A stretch of DNA of 64,000 nt from Diplonema papillatum (GCA_030068145.1 JAPJBO010000011.1:434001-498000), one strand, 5' to 3'; shown: positions 37,289 to 49,104, counted from the first letter of the stretch. Made by a program: numbers and translations. The notes: generated from the sequence alone by a model not told the origin.

Positions 37289-39787
37289 TGCAGGGTCAAA
37301 ACCTTGTGTCTTTTGTAAAGGCTCCCGCGGGGCCGATGGCCCCCAAATTTTTTTTTTGGAAAAAAAGAATTGCTCAACTTCCTCAAAAATTACTGCAGAG
37401 TTTGTTCCAAAATTTTAACCCAACTCCGACCAAGCACCTACAGGTTAATTTCCACTTTTTCCCCATTTTCATTTGTATGGAGTGCCTTCGCTCTTTTTGG
37501 CATTCTGGGGCTGGAATCTTGCGATTTCGAAGCATATCGCCGTTGCCGCCCTTGGAAGTCGAAAAGTTGACATGCTGCGGCACTAGTCTGCTATCGTCTT
37601 CTCGCTTATGACCGTCCCTACTTCGGCGACAACGTTATACCTGGGATGGGCGGCCGCGCTTCTTCTGGGACTTGCTAAAAAGTGGGATCTCGTTCCAATT
37701 TTTGCGGACAGTTCCGGCCGCATGGAATCCCAAGGTGTATAATCTTAGCATGAGGGGGATGCTTGTGTAGTAGTTGTCCGCGTGCCTTTCTGAGTATGCA
37801 CACAGAACCGCAGCTGCAGGAAGTTCACGCTCACCAACGTTCCCGGGGCCAGGGTGAGTATCTGTGCAATCTTACCAGTATACGCTGACGATACCAAAGT
37901 GTAACCAGTCTGCAGCCAGAACAAAATACTTCAAACCGAATCGGTGCCGTTTCATGGGCACGTATTGCTTCAAGCGGAAACGGTCTTTGTACTTGATGAT
38001 CGACTCATCAAGCTAAGTATCGGAGCATAGACGTCCCGCCACTGAAGAAACACAAGCTGGAAATTTCTCTTATCTTGATGAGTCGGTCCGGGTGTTCCTT
38101 CTTTCCACTGAGGGGGTCTGTGAAGTGCAGTGCCCTGTAAATATCGAGCCACCTTGTCTGGACATGGTTTCAGAAAAGAAGGCGCCCTGTTCGATAGGGT
38201 ACGAGTAGAGATCCTGTTTTACGGACAACCCCATCGCGAATGTGACAGCACACCAGCGAAGAAATTCGCAATATCGAGATATTCTGTCTCCCTGCAGCAT
38301 ACACACGCCCAATGATCTGGGTGACCACCAGGTCGGTGAACATACATCTGAAGATGCCATGGGAGGAATCCTCGTCGAAGGTCGTAGGACGGATTCGGTC
38401 CGGCCTTCTTGGCGTTGAACGGGAATGCGGGGTTGGGCTCGACCGTGCTGCTGCTCCACGACAAGGACATGATCTAGAATGCAAAGAACCTGTGGCGATA
38501 CTCTGCATCTGTTCTCTTTCGTGACTACCTGTTAGAGCGCACCGTGTCATGTTTCCGGCGCTTGTTACCCATCTGCACCTGCCGCCTTGACCGCAGCGCT
38601 CTCAGTATTCGGTGGGCGGCCTCGCGGTGCTGGGTTTGCGGGGGGCTTCTGTGCCGGTCCTTTTGGTGGTCGGCCGGTCGGCCGGGGTGCTTCGGTGCAG
38701 CCTTTGCGGAGGACTTCGGCGCCTGTTCTTTAGGTGGTCAGCCGGGACGCTTCGGTGCAGGCTTTGCGGGGGACTTCAGCGCCTATTCTTTGGTCGCTCG
38801 CCAAAAATGTTCATAAAGTGGCCGAGATCACCGCTCTGAACCCGCGGGTTGGCCAGGAAGAAGACGTTGGCTAGGTGGGATCGGTCTTCGTCTCGCTCGA
38901 CTGAGCCCGTTGTACAGCGCTGTGTACACTGTCTCCGGATTGGACTGGAATCTGATACGGTGTTGGAGGCAGAAGCTCGACACCTGAGAAGTGTCCAGCT
39001 CCGGTAAGCGTGCCACACTCCTGCAACGCATGTTGAAATGTTCGCGGGCGAAAGCTGAGAATGTTCACTGCCGATGGCATCGCAAAACTGCCCTCCATCG
39101 CTCGCATGTGAGTGCGATATACCCGCACTCCATCCCGTCTGCTCACCACGAAGCTGCAGCGTCGCACCCCGCCGAACTCGCGTCGCGACCGGTGTCTGTC
39201 CCAGCTCTCGCAAGAGTCGACCACCGTTACCCGCACAAGAGTTGACCACCGTTACCCGCTCAAGAGTCGACCACCGGTACCCGCCAAGCGTGGCGGCGTC
39301 GAGATGAAGCACTTTCTCGCGCACTGTCCTTCCCGACCTATTGTTGTCTTCATCGCCATCCTCTTCGTCCTCTTCCTCTGTAGGCTCCACACTCTTCATT
39401 TCCGTTGCCGCCCGCTTCCTACGAGGCATTTCATCGCCCAAGTTCCTGGGATTTCGACTGCCGATAAAAAAGATAATAAATGCTGAAAAAGCTCTTTGAA
39501 AAGCCGATTTTCCGGGGTTTCCCCGATCTTGCCACATTGTTGCAAACGTCATTGCTGACGATTTTTTGACGTTCGAGGGCGGCAATGAAAAGATATGCTC
39601 GAAATAGGCGAATTCCATATTTTTGGGAAATTTTTGGCGCCCCCTAAGCACACCTCCAGAAAATTCCAGATTAAACCGGACATATATGTCCGGTTGGTCG
39701 GAGTTGGGTTAAAATTCAAAAAACCCAATTTTTTTCCGGAATTTTTTTTTGGCCATTTCCAAAACGACACAAGGTTTTGACCCTGCA
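37289..39787 (-). mobile_element. piggyBac-type transposon, decayed, with terminal inverted repeats
   Basis: A perfect 22 bp inverted repeat bounds the element: TGCAGGGTCAAAACCTTGTG TC at 37289-37310 and its complement at 39766-39787. Subterminal inverted blocks (TTTTAACCCAACTCCGACCAA at ~37415 and ~39700) reinforce it. The transposase reads on minus from about 39453 (MPRRKRAATEMKS, then an acidic block) in several frames. Signature pieces are FAMGLSVKQDLYSY and FFSETMSRQ (~38200), LDESIIKYKDRFRLKQYVPM with KRHRFGLKYFVLAADW (~37950), and DNYYTSIPLMLRLYTLGFHA with GTVRKNW (~37740). These are the central transposase blocks of piggyBac. Frameshifts and a GC-rich tandem insertion (~38600-38800) make it non-functional. 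I see no TTAA at either end. Confidence 0.8.
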
Positions 39788-40028
39788 TGGTATGATGGGG
39801 TTACCTTTGGCAGCACCACAAAGCACTCGGGACCGCCCGATGCTGTCCGCGACTCTCAGGCAAGGTGATGTCGGGGAATGTTCTCAGCGCAGCGCTCGTC
39901 ACTCGTAGAACTTAAGCCCCAACCTCTCCGTTGCCGCACCCCCCGTTCCCCCCCCCTCCCGCCTTTCACAAGCTTCCTTCAAAATTCTGTTCTGTTCGTT
40001 ATCTGTTCGTCGTTGCGCGTTGGGTCTT

Positions 40029-40281
40029 CATTTTTTCATATAAACACCTGCTTTGAAGGAAATACTCGGGAGAGGTCGCCAGTTGCGGAATGTGTTGTAG
40101 CCCACACGAAACACGGGTAACTCTGCGTTGGCGGGCGAACGCGTCCAACAGAAACCCATTGGACGAAGGTCACCCGGAAGCTCTGAAATTCCGGATTCTC
40201 AAGCGGACTTCTTTACGTTAAAAGTGCAACCCCCTCTAGCCTCCGTCGAAAGAAGCACCGGGCGGCCCCTCCGTAGTATTT
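40029..40281 (-). mobile_element. Family A retroposon, diverged, with an insert
   Basis: The copy runs from TCATATAAACACCTGCTTTG to CCGTAGTATTTCTCC. A copy of the ~60 bp GGAGACCC repeat (GTCACCCGGAAGCTCTG) is inserted in it near 40165. The stretch 40282-41289 contains the second Family H copy (40655-40750). It also holds a possible small exon near 40783-40873 (QPPAAPAPATSPTVAEPQAA) that I cannot connect to anything. Confidence 0.55.
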
Positions 40282-41289
40282 CTCCCCCCTTTTACTTCCC
40301 TCGTAGAGAACCTTCTGGGCAAAATACGAGCGCGAGCCAGCGTCAAAACACCGAGAGAGGCGCCATTTAAGTTCCGCTCATGGAACCTGCGGATCTTTTT
40401 TGCATGAACACGAGGGTAGGCAGAGGAGAATCAAAATCAAGCGAGCATTCACTCTAAAAAGTGTCGACCGTAGACACCAAACACGGGTTCTTGAAACTCG
40501 AAACAGTCCAAAAAGCGTCCAGATCGGCGATTTCATCATCCTATTGCCAAAAGGAGGAGAGCCCGCGACACAACGTGTCAGCCAGGTCTCGCCCGTCAGT
40601 CAGAACGCCCCCGGCTGCACCGTCATTGACGCAATCATCATCTCTCTATGCTGCATGACAGGGCCGCGGCTCGCATCGCGCCTGCGACTGAACGAATAGT
40701 ACGGGACACTAGTGGGGCGACCGGATACTCCCCGGAGAGATGGTTCCTGCACTCAGCTCGTCTCTCTCTTTCTCGCCGGCCAGAGCAGCCCCCGGCAGCG
40801 CCTGCTCCGGCGACGTCACCCACCGTAGCGGAGCCGCAAGCCGCGGCGCGCCTCCGGAGCGACTGCCCTGAGGTACAAGGCGTTCGGCTCAGTCTCGCCA
40901 GTAGAGGCTCCCGTAGTCACCGAACTGCGCTGCTATTTGCACGACCTGTAGTCGACTCGTCCATTCAACAGCTAGTTGTATTGCCTTGTTGTTGAGAAGT
41001 ATCCAAAAGTAGCAGAGCCAGTCCGCCCCGGAACGAAAGAGAGATACACAAGAGCTTTTCGTGAATTGTGGCAGTTGTAGCAGTTGGTGGCAGTTTCAAC
41101 AACCGTCCTCCCTGGAGTGTGGTGTTGAGCGCATAGCCGTCCTAGCACGTTCTTGCGATCCCACAGGGTCGCAGGATTACTTCCTCGTGCCCCTTTCCAG
41201 TTGGTGCTTCAACCATTGGTGCTGCACACTGTTTGCAGATGGTCACCATAGAAATCGTACAAGGAATCAGTGCGTTAGAGCGAGTCGCA

Positions 41290-41560
41290 GTCACAACTAG
41301 GGTGGGGGCGCCCTGAGGGTTTAACTGATTGCATCGACACGGATTTGCCTGTGCTGCGATAGCATGGGCAAATGGGTGGTTCTTGCCGTAGCCGAGCTAC
41401 AAACAGCAGCCGCCTGACAACTAGACTCGCACCGCTGTCATGTCACAGACAATTCAGGCTCCGTCCTGATGAATGTCCGCCTTATGTGTCCGTGGCTTAC
41501 ACGACCTAAGCACGATGCAGAAAGCGGTGATAGGCAAGCCATTCCAAGTACGCTCCCCTC
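41290..41560 (+). repeat. Family D dispersed repeat, long copy
   Basis: TTTAACTGATTGCATCGAC, GAGCTACAAACAGCAGCCGC and CGCACCGCTGTCATGTC are followed by a further block (GCCTTATGTGTCCGTGGCTT) also present at 49640 and 57200. The family is therefore longer than its copy at 1308. Confidence 0.6.
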
Positions 41561-42693
41561 ACCGGAGCGAGCTTCTTTTTCATCTTTCCCTTCTTCTTCC
41601 TCGTTGCCTTCATCGTCTTTTGTTTCTATTCTTCTTTTTGTTGCTGGTTTGCCGGTCTTTCTCTTTCTCTTCTATCCTGTTTCAACGAAGAGACGTCCGA
41701 AGCTCAGTGCGGCCATTTCATTTGTTTTGTGATGACAAGCAGCATCGCTTAGCTGGAGGTCCTGCACCAATTCGCCAACCCTGAAAGCGACCTGACCTCG
41801 ATTACGCTGCGCTTGCACTCGATTTTTCGCGCATGCGGCGATGCAGATTATTGCCACCGATTATTTGCGTTCTAACCCAACGAAACTACGGAACTCGATT
41901 ACGTTCTCAGGCGACAGCGCCGTGAAGAAGCAACTTTCGACGCGCAACCGATGAACCTGGACGAGCAGTCGATGGAGAAGCGCAGCACGCGATCAAAACT
42001 AGGTGGCAGCGACACCTTCCGAAAGTGAGCCAAGGGCGAAGGACGTATTTGCCCGGTGGTAACCCCACACGCAGAACGCGGGGAACGGGAACGTGTTTTC
42101 CGAACTACTTTGAAGCCCCTTCCCGACCGTAGCATCCGAGGAAGGTGCAAACATGGAGGGTGCTACGGTAGGTGCACGGGTCTTGGGCGCCTGCCTCGTG
42201 CAGGGTGGGTGCTTTGTGATCCGCCGCGAAGTTCTCTCCTGGTGCAGTCCGGAGAGACCGGCGCCGAGTTTCGGCTCACAGCCGGTTCCCTCGGACGGCA
42301 ACCATAAGGGAGAGAGAGCGCAGACACAATCCATCTTAAAAAGGACCATACACATCGCCAAAGATTCTTTGCATTCTAAACTCTCTCTCTCTCCCTCTCT
42401 CTCTCTCCGTGCCCTTTCAGTACGATTAGAAACGTAGCTAGCGACAAACGAGTGCTTACCCGCATCTAACAAGAGGACGAAGAACGCCACTTCTCCCCTT
42501 CCTTCCCAGGCGCAGCTCCCCGCTCGCACGCGACCCTCTCGCTACCCACGACAAAAGAAAAAGAAAAAAAGAAAAGATAGAATCGTGTGCGTGTGTGTGA
42601 GCGAGCGAGAGAAGGGCGGCAAAAAGAAAAAAAGAAGTCCGTACGCCCCCGACGCGGAGACACACATACGCCTTACAACCCCCCCCCCCCCCC
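41561..42693. other. No gene assigned
   Basis: Pyrimidine-rich at 41570-41720, and a CT microsatellite at ~42385. No open frame with coding bias and no recognised repeat before Element E. Confidence 0.45.
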
Positions 42694-42730
42694 AATCTGT
42701 CCGCCCATTCGGGATCGTCGGAAACACAAA
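42694..42730 (+). repeat. Element E core directly upstream of the FYVE gene
   Basis: CAATCTGTCCGCCCATTCGG and GATCGTCGGAAACAC match the cores at 5694, 20274 and 20513. The copy ends about 10 bp before ATG 42740, preceded by a C16 run. It probably lies in the 5' leader of this gene. Confidence 0.6.
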
Positions 42731-42739
42731 AAAGCACCA

Positions 42740-44119
42740 ATGGGCGTCCCGTCCCGCGACGACACGTGCGCCGAGTGCTGCAGCCAATTTTCGTTTTTTA
42801 AAAGGAGGCACGCCTGCGCCGCGTGCAAGTTCACGTTCTGCGAGGCTTGCTCGGTGTCGCGCGCCGGCGTGCGGCGGTGCCGGGCTTGTCATCGGGACCG
42901 GGAGACCGCGGTGGAAAGCCCGCTGTACAAGCTGCTGGGCCCGCTCGCGGAGGCGCACTACGCCAATTTCGTGACATCCGGCGTCGAGATGGCGTCACTG
43001 GCTTCTATGCGCACACCGGAGCTTCACGAGTTCCTGGCGAACGCGTGCGTGCCGAAGGAGCACCACGCCTTCATCCTCGCTCGCATCAGCAAGTTCCGGG
43101 GTAATCCGGAGTCTACCGAAGAGCAGTCCCTCAGCCTCGGCGGCGACCTGTATCAGCCGGCCGCCGCGCGGAGCACGAGCTTTTCGTCCGACGACGGCTC
43201 CGTCGAGCACGACGACTTGGCGTTCACGATGCCCGCCGCGATCGTCCACCGCAACGGCGCGGGGAGCGACCGCCCGGTGCAGAAGCAGCGCAGCCGGCTC
43301 AAGAGCGGCGGCGGCAGCCTCTCCTCCGCGCACGCGGGCGACCTCTTCCCCAGGCGGACACCCCGCATCCTTCGGTCCACGTCGCCCGACCCCAAGCCGC
43401 AGAGCAACCTGCTGAACAGCTCGAAGGATCTGGCGTTGAAGCCAACCCAGTCCGCGGCTTCCCCTCCCTTCGGCTCCCTCGGCTCCAGCGCCAAAGACGA
43501 GCACCCGTACCTCACGGTCAAGAGGAAGCGGCTCATGGAAGAGGTCACCCTGCTCGAAGCCAGGGCCATCGCTTTGAGAGAAAACGCGCGGGAATCCGGC
43601 CCGAAGGGCCTGCCTTTGCTCGAAAGCGGGTACGAGCTGAGCAAGAAGGTCGAAAAGCTGACGCTAGCGCTCGAAACGACCCGGGTGATGGTGGCGGGCA
43701 CCCTGGCGGCGGCGGCGAAGAAGAGGTTCGTGGGGCATCGGTACGCGACGTGGCTGTCGTGGATGTGCTGGAAGCGGAAGGCGACGCGGGCCACCGGAGA
43801 GTGGCACCGAGAGGAAAACGAGGTCAAGCGCCGCAAGGCGCTGTTTTTGCGCGGGCTGCACCATTCGAAGGGATGCGCGGTCTGCCGGGTGTCCTTCTCG
43901 ACCTTCCAGCGCGAGCACCACTGCCGGGCGTGCTACCGCGCCGTGTGTGCCGGCTGCTGCCCGCAGACCAAGCCGCGAATCTGCGTGCCTTGCCTCAACA
44001 TCAACGGCACCGTCTCGTCGCAAGGCTTGACCGCCTCCTCGCCTGACGGGTCTTCCGACGACCCCCACCCACGGCCCCGCATGCGAGCTGCCACAATGGA
44101 TCCTTGGTCCAGACGGTAG
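42740..44119 (+). CDS. FYVE-like / SAM / FYVE-like zinc finger protein
   Basis: This is an intronless 459-residue protein. Residues 10-50 hold eight cysteines in four CxxC pairs (10/13, 26/29, 34/37, 47/50), with KRRHACAAC as the basic patch of FYVE-type fingers. Residues ~62-118 look like a SAM helical bundle (LYKLLGPLAEAHYANFVTSG, TPELHEFLANACVPKEHHAF). A Ser-rich linker and a coiled segment (YLTVKRKRLMEEVTLLEARA) follow. Residues ~379-420 form a second eight-cysteine finger with FQREHHCRACYRAVC. Neither finger has the WxxD motif of canonical PI3P-binding FYVE domains, so lipid binding is uncertain. The frame is open upstream to 42587, but ATG 42740 marks the onset of the finger and follows Element E. 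The last codons lie in a duplicated segment. Confidence 0.8.
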   Translation: MGVPSRDDTCAECCSQFSFFKRRHACAACKFTFCEACSVSRAGVRRCRACHRDRETAVESPLYKLLGPLAEAHYANFVTSGVEMASLASMRTPELHEFLANACVPKEHHAFILARISKFRGNPESTEEQSLSLGGDLYQPAAARSTSFSSDDGSVEHDDLAFTMPAAIVHRNGAGSDRPVQKQRSRLKSGGGSLSSAHAGDLFPRRTPRILRSTSPDPKPQSNLLNSSKDLALKPTQSAASPPFGSLGSSAKDEHPYLTVKRKRLMEEVTLLEARAIALRENARESGPKGLPLLESGYELSKKVEKLTLALETTRVMVAGTLAAAAKKRFVGHRYATWLSWMCWKRKATRATGEWHREENEVKRRKALFLRGLHHSKGCAVCRVSFSTFQREHHCRACYRAVCAGCCPQTKPRICVPCLNINGTVSSQGLTASSPDGSSDDPHPRPRMRAATMDPWSRR

Positions 44120-44262
44120 CTCTCCTTCCCGCAAAAAAGTGTGAAACACCCAGCCAGCGCCAAGACTCGCCAGACCTGGATCCTTGGTCCAGACGGTGGC
44201 TTTCTTTCGCAAAGAAATTGTGAAACGCCTCCCAGCCAGCGTCGAGACTTGCCGGACATCCA
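44097..44262 (+). repeat. ~80 bp tandem duplication across the FYVE stop codon
   Basis: TGGATCCTTGGTCCAGACGG begins at 44098 and again at ~44178, each followed by TCGCAAA-type and CAGCCAGCG blocks. The first copy contains the stop codon, so the gene end itself was duplicated. Confidence 0.8.
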
Positions 44263-45370
44263 GTCCGAAACATCTGCATCTGCCTTCCAAGGCTGGGCAC
44301 CTCCCGCAGGCGCTGCACGCTTCCTCTCCCCATCTTTCGAAAAGGTCGAACCGTTAGGTTTCCCGGTTTTTTTTTTGTGTTAAAAAAACGGGCTCGTCAA
44401 AGCTGGACATAGGTCTGTGTTTCAAGACGGTATCACTGTGCTTGACATGAGCGATCACTCGGACACCTAGTCGAGCCGACGCGGGCTAAGGGTCATCCCA
44501 GGTTTCCAATACTTGTACATGTCTACTCAGAAGCCAGGATTCTACGTCAGGGTCCACTGAAGTACATCCGAGCTTACGAACTCGAGAGGAGGTTGAGGAG
44601 GCGATTGTCTCTCCAATATTCGGAAGTCGGTTCGATACTGACTGTGTAACAACTCTGCCAATGCATCTTGTTTCGAACATGGATGATGCTCAAGCGATTC
44701 ATCCATGAAAGCTACAGGAGCAACAGCTGGGAACCTCTCAAGACCTCTCAAGAGATCTATGCTCGGTAAAAGGAAAATAAGAGCGCGGCGTTTATTACGA
44801 GTTACCAACCACCCGACGAAAACGAGAGGAACCGAGGCAAGTGTCGACCAACCAGGCACGTACAAGCAACAAGACTTGCGAAGACCGCGAACGGGACATT
44901 TCACCGACCGAGCGTCTCCGCCAAACGCCCTGTGAACTTCACTCTGAAAATGGAGCCTACCTTGTTCTGGAAGTGAAGCAGGTTTATCAGAATCTGAGGA
45001 TTTCGATTGAAGGGGGTGGGCCCTGGGGGCTCGGGGGGGAGGTGTCTGTTTCGTTGCACGGCCCACATGTTATGGAATAGAACAAGTGAGTTCACACAGT
45101 TATGTCGATGTCATGGCATGAGACATGTGACCACATGTTTTGTAACGTCCACGTGATCGCATGTTGTGTCTCATAAAAGGCGGGCCGTGTGACTTCTTCG
45201 CGGCTAAACACTTTTGGTCAGAGCTGTGCAGCTCCATATCAACATCACACACTAACGTACTGATTGGCGCAGGCCACGGTGTGTTCGGCTCGCGTCCAGC
45301 GATTCCGTATTTTATTCCGCGGCACCGCAACACCAACCAGAAAAGACATTGTCCCTGTCGAGTTGCTTGC
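44263..45370 (-). other. No certain gene; weak minus-strand open stretch
   Basis: Minus 44542-45066 is open for 174 codons. Its later half (FVGWLVTRNKRRALIFLLPS, EHHPCSKQDALAELLHSQYR) looks protein-like, perhaps transposon-derived. Codon bias is weak and no family is recognised. The rest is empty. Confidence 0.25.
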
Positions 45371-45530
45371 ATTTTTGTTGAACGCTTACGCCCGCCACTA
45401 AACCCAGATTCACCTGTGTTTCGTGTGGGCTACAGCACATTTACCTCCTTTGATCTTTTGCAGCTGGCAGCCTCCTCAAGTGTTTCCTACAAAGCAGGTG
45501 CTTATACAAAAAAAAAAAAAAAAAAAAAAA
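45371..45530 (+). mobile_element. Family A retroposon with intact A23 tail, 5' truncated
   Basis: This is the only inverted copy. It reads in RNA sense: GTTGAACGCTTACGCCCGCC, GATCTTTTGCAGCTGGCAG, then the hairpin AAGCAGGTGCTT, ATAC, and 23 A residues (45508-45530). It lacks the 5' ~75 bp of full copies. The long tail suggests a young insertion and fixes the direction of transcription for the family. Confidence 0.8.
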
Positions 45531-45738
45531 CTAGAAGAAGAGGAAAAACAAGCCCGTCGCCACAATGGCGTTCGATGCGGCGTAGACCCCAAGTTCTACG
45601 CGCATCGAGCTACAAGCCCTGACAAATGCAAGGTGGCGCGGGGTTTCGGTGCAAGGAGACCCCATTTTTCTAGCAAACACTTCGATCGGACAGCTAGGGC
45701 TTCGGCGTGAACGCCTGCGGGCTCCTAGCTATTAGCCG

Positions 45739-46034
45739 TTTTTTTCACATAAGCGCCAGCTTGGAAGGAAATGCTCGACGATGCCGCCAGACAACAGAAG
45801 GGATTTCAAGTGCTGTACCTACCGAACCCACGTGTTGAACGGACGTGAGGTCATGCGGGTCTACCCCTACACGACAAATCACACAAACACAACAGGTCAA
45901 GGTCCTGAGTGAGAAAATAGCACACGGTTGTGTAAGCGAAGAACAAATCAGATTGTGTTCGTATCGGATTTGCCCCTCTACCTCTATATTTCCTCCCTTC
46001 CATTCGGTGTCAAAGCAGCTACGTCGAGTATTTC
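45739..46034 (-). mobile_element. Family B retroposon, full length
   Basis: The copy runs from T7-CACATAAGCGCCAGCTTGG to CTACGTCGAGTATTTCC and matches 9666-9960 throughout. Between 45531 and 45738 is a short open stretch (DPKFYAHRATSPDKCKVARG) of unknown meaning. The stretch 46035-47029 has a GGAGTTTCAAGCGAAC repeat fragment at 46095 and no gene I can support. Confidence 0.7.
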
Positions 46035-47029
46035 CACCGCGCTGCTCCAACCCAACAGAGTGCCTCGCGTCGGAGCACCCAAAAAGAATGAAAACCCGGA
46101 GTTTCAAGCGAACTCTGTCACTTCTGAAGAGTGCAGGGGAAGAGAGTGCAGAAATGCAGATAACGAAAACCAAAAAAGAACAACGATTGTAGAATAGAAA
46201 CAGTCTAATAAGGGGGGTGGGGGAGACAAACAAGAGAATATATGAAACGAGCAAAAAACGAATTCTTTCCTGTACGTAAGCCCGCCCAATCCCCTTCCGA
46301 TAGAAACGACGGTGTCCGAGGGCCTTTTGTGGTGACCATGATTGTTTGAGTTATTTTAGGGTCATTTAAGATTAGGTTCAAGCCCTTTTTGTGGTCGTTT
46401 TGAGGGCTGTCCTAGCTTATTTTTTAGAGTTAACCCCTTACGGACGAAGGACATGTCGAAGCTCCGAACACAAGCTAGAGTTCGGACACTGCGTCTCCAG
46501 AGTAGAGACACGTCAAAAAGGATCCCCGTTTGCTGCTGTGAACAGATGTGTTACGAGACCTCTTCAAGAAGCCCCCTGAGAAGGTTCCTTGGTTTGCCTG
46601 ACATGTGGTAGACAGGTAGTATCCGACCCGGAGCCACTTCCGCACCTGCTGCTGTGCTGATGTTCATGCTTACTCTGTTGCCGCAGAAAAGCAAAGACCT
46701 TGTGTACGTCATGCGGAACTGTTAGGCTGCACCCGGGGTCTCAAGCCGAAGGGCGCATTTACCCCTCCGGAGCAAACAGCCTGCCTCGCTGGGCCATCTT
46801 TGAAAAGGTCCGGAGCAGGCATTCTTGAACCTTCACATAGGGCGATGAGACTCAAAGTGCGTGATGCCAGGCACTGCTGCCAAAATGCGCCGCGTTTATA
46901 TAGCAAGTTGATGCCAATTCGGGCGACAACGAGTGCTGGTAGGCATAGTTTATTCGATTCTTGACTATTTCTTCTTGTTATCAGCGGTGACCAGAAATCT
47001 TGCTGGTGTGGCCCACGAACTGGTGAAGT

Positions 47030-47470
47030 GGCGAGTACCGGTGGAAGTAGTTTACAAGCCGCTGAGTCATAGTAGCAGTCACATGAAGTGCTGAAGTCGT
47101 GAGTAACGTTCACATGAAGTAGTGCTCAATGGTACGATCCCACACGGTGTGATGATGTGGCGAAGAACGCCCATATGAAGTGGTGTAATGGCGGTGAGTG
47201 AAGTCCACATGAAGTGGTGAAGTCGTGAGTAGAACGTTCACATAAAGTAGTGAGCAATCGTACGATCCCACACGGTGTGATGATGTGGCGAAGAACGTCC
47301 GTATGAAGTGGTGTATTGGCGGTGAGTGAAGTCCACATGAAGTGGTGAAGTCGTGAGTAGAACGTTCACATAAAGTAGCGAGCAATCGTACGATCCCAGA
47401 CGGTGTGATGATGTGGCGAAGAACGTCCATATGAAGTGGTGTAATGGCGGTGACTAAAGTTCACATGTAG
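47030..47470 (+). repeat. 128 bp tandem repeat, about 3.4 copies
   Basis: TACGATCCCACACGGTGTGA starts at 47133, 47261 and 47389. Each unit contains several internal GAAGT(GGTG) sub-motifs (CATGAAGTGGTGAAGTCGTG). Open frames on minus are by-products of the periodicity. The stretch 47471-47942 behind it shows nothing. Confidence 0.85.
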
Positions 47471-47942
47471 TGAAGTTGAATAGAAGACGCGCGATTCGCT
47501 CAAGTCCTTTTTTCAAGAATAAAACTACGCGTTTCTTCTTCGGAAAGCGGTTACCTGGTCAGCAAAAAACAAATAATCAATCTTTTGATCTGGTTTCAAA
47601 CGGTCTTTTGGCCCGGAGAGAAGCGAGAAGATCGGAAGCTCTCCGATAAGATGGTCGCTGCACTCTAATTCTTTGTCGGTCGAAGTGCAGAATCATTCGA
47701 TCTGGTTTCGGTGCTCTAATGAGCAGAAGTTCTCGTCCTGTCTTTGGCTTTCAGCTGCTTTGGCAGTGAAGACCCCTTGAAAATGTACGTACGAAAGTAA
47801 GAGTAAAGACAAGAAAACACAGCTGCAAAGACCACCAACAGGTACGAGCCGCACCCACACCCAAGGAAAGAACACCAGCCCTCCTTGACTGTCGACCGTA
47901 GACACAAAACACGGATCCTTGAAAACTCGAACCAGAGCCACG

Positions 47943-49104
47943 CAGTTCTTTGAACAAGCACCTGCATTGTAGGAAACACTCGAGGAGGCTGCCAGGTGTA
48001 AAATCACAAGAAAGGAAACACAGGTAAATCTGGGTTTACAACGTCTTTTGCCCCGAAAACCAGGACTCCTTTGGCAAAGCCGTTTCTGCCTCCAGGACTC
48101 GTTGTCCGGCGACTTCCCCGCTTCTCGTTCGTTCCGTCTCTGCGACTTTCTACTCTCATGTGTCATGCCAGTGGCTAGTGTGGCGCGAACCTTTGATTCC
48201 TGGCGGTCGAAATCCCACTTCCTCACGAAGTTCTTGGGATTTGGACCATTTTTTAGTTTAATCTTGGGAAGGAGTATTCAACGGAACGAGGAGCATAACC
48301 CAGGGGAAAAAGCGCCAGGCATAATAATATTTATTTAGCGGCGACAGTCCAAGACAGTTGTATTTAACCCCCCCCCCTGTGGAAGTTTCTGCCTCCGAGT
48401 ATATTCTATGCAGCAGCAAGAGAACGAATGAAGACGCCCTCAAGCTGCTTCAGTTGTGAAATCCCCCTGTTTTTCCAAAAGAGCCGCAGAAATAGAACAA
48501 GCGCAATTCGCTCACGATCCTCTGAAGTGAACGTCGATTCCATTGGCGCTAGCCGCTTCAGTTGAAACAAGACCCCCCCCCATGTGCAATCTTTCGATCT
48601 AGCGGGGTACTGCTCATTTTCGGTTAGGTGTCACGGCAAGTTTTGGCAGCCGCTGCTTAACAAAATTTGACGTGGGCGGCTTTAGATTTACATCTGAATG
48701 ACACCTCAACACAAAACAAGTTGTCGACAACTAACAAGCAAAAGAATAAAACAAAACTACGCATTTCTTCTCCTTTTCCATTGTTTTCTTCTCAAAGATC
48801 TAAAAGGAAAAATCAATTCGGTCTCTGACCTTCAGCTCCAAGGTTGAAATAGTATCTGTTTCCCGTGGAGCTTGCAGGAGATGACTGTATAGCACTGCAA
48901 TTAACGAGCAAAAAAAGGTCCGCGACGTTTGGCCCTCTCCGCACGGAGACGGGGGCCGTTCGTCGTGGTTTTTCTTTGCTGCGAAAATCAAACACGTTTC
49001 CGTCTCTTGCCCCCTTTTCCGTTGTCTTCAGATGTCGCGGGTTCTTTTTATTTGTATAAGCACCCTGCTTTCGTAGGAAGTACGTGAGGAGACTGCCAGT
49101 TGCT
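47943..49104 (-). mobile_element. Two decayed Family A fragments
   Basis: At 47943-48040, GAACAAGCACCTGCATTGTAGG and AACACAGGTAAATCTGGGTT survive. At 49046-49104, TTTGTATAAGCACCCTGCTT and GAGGAGACTGCCAGTTGC survive. Between them (48041-49045) I see no gene, only short A/T tracts. Confidence 0.5.
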
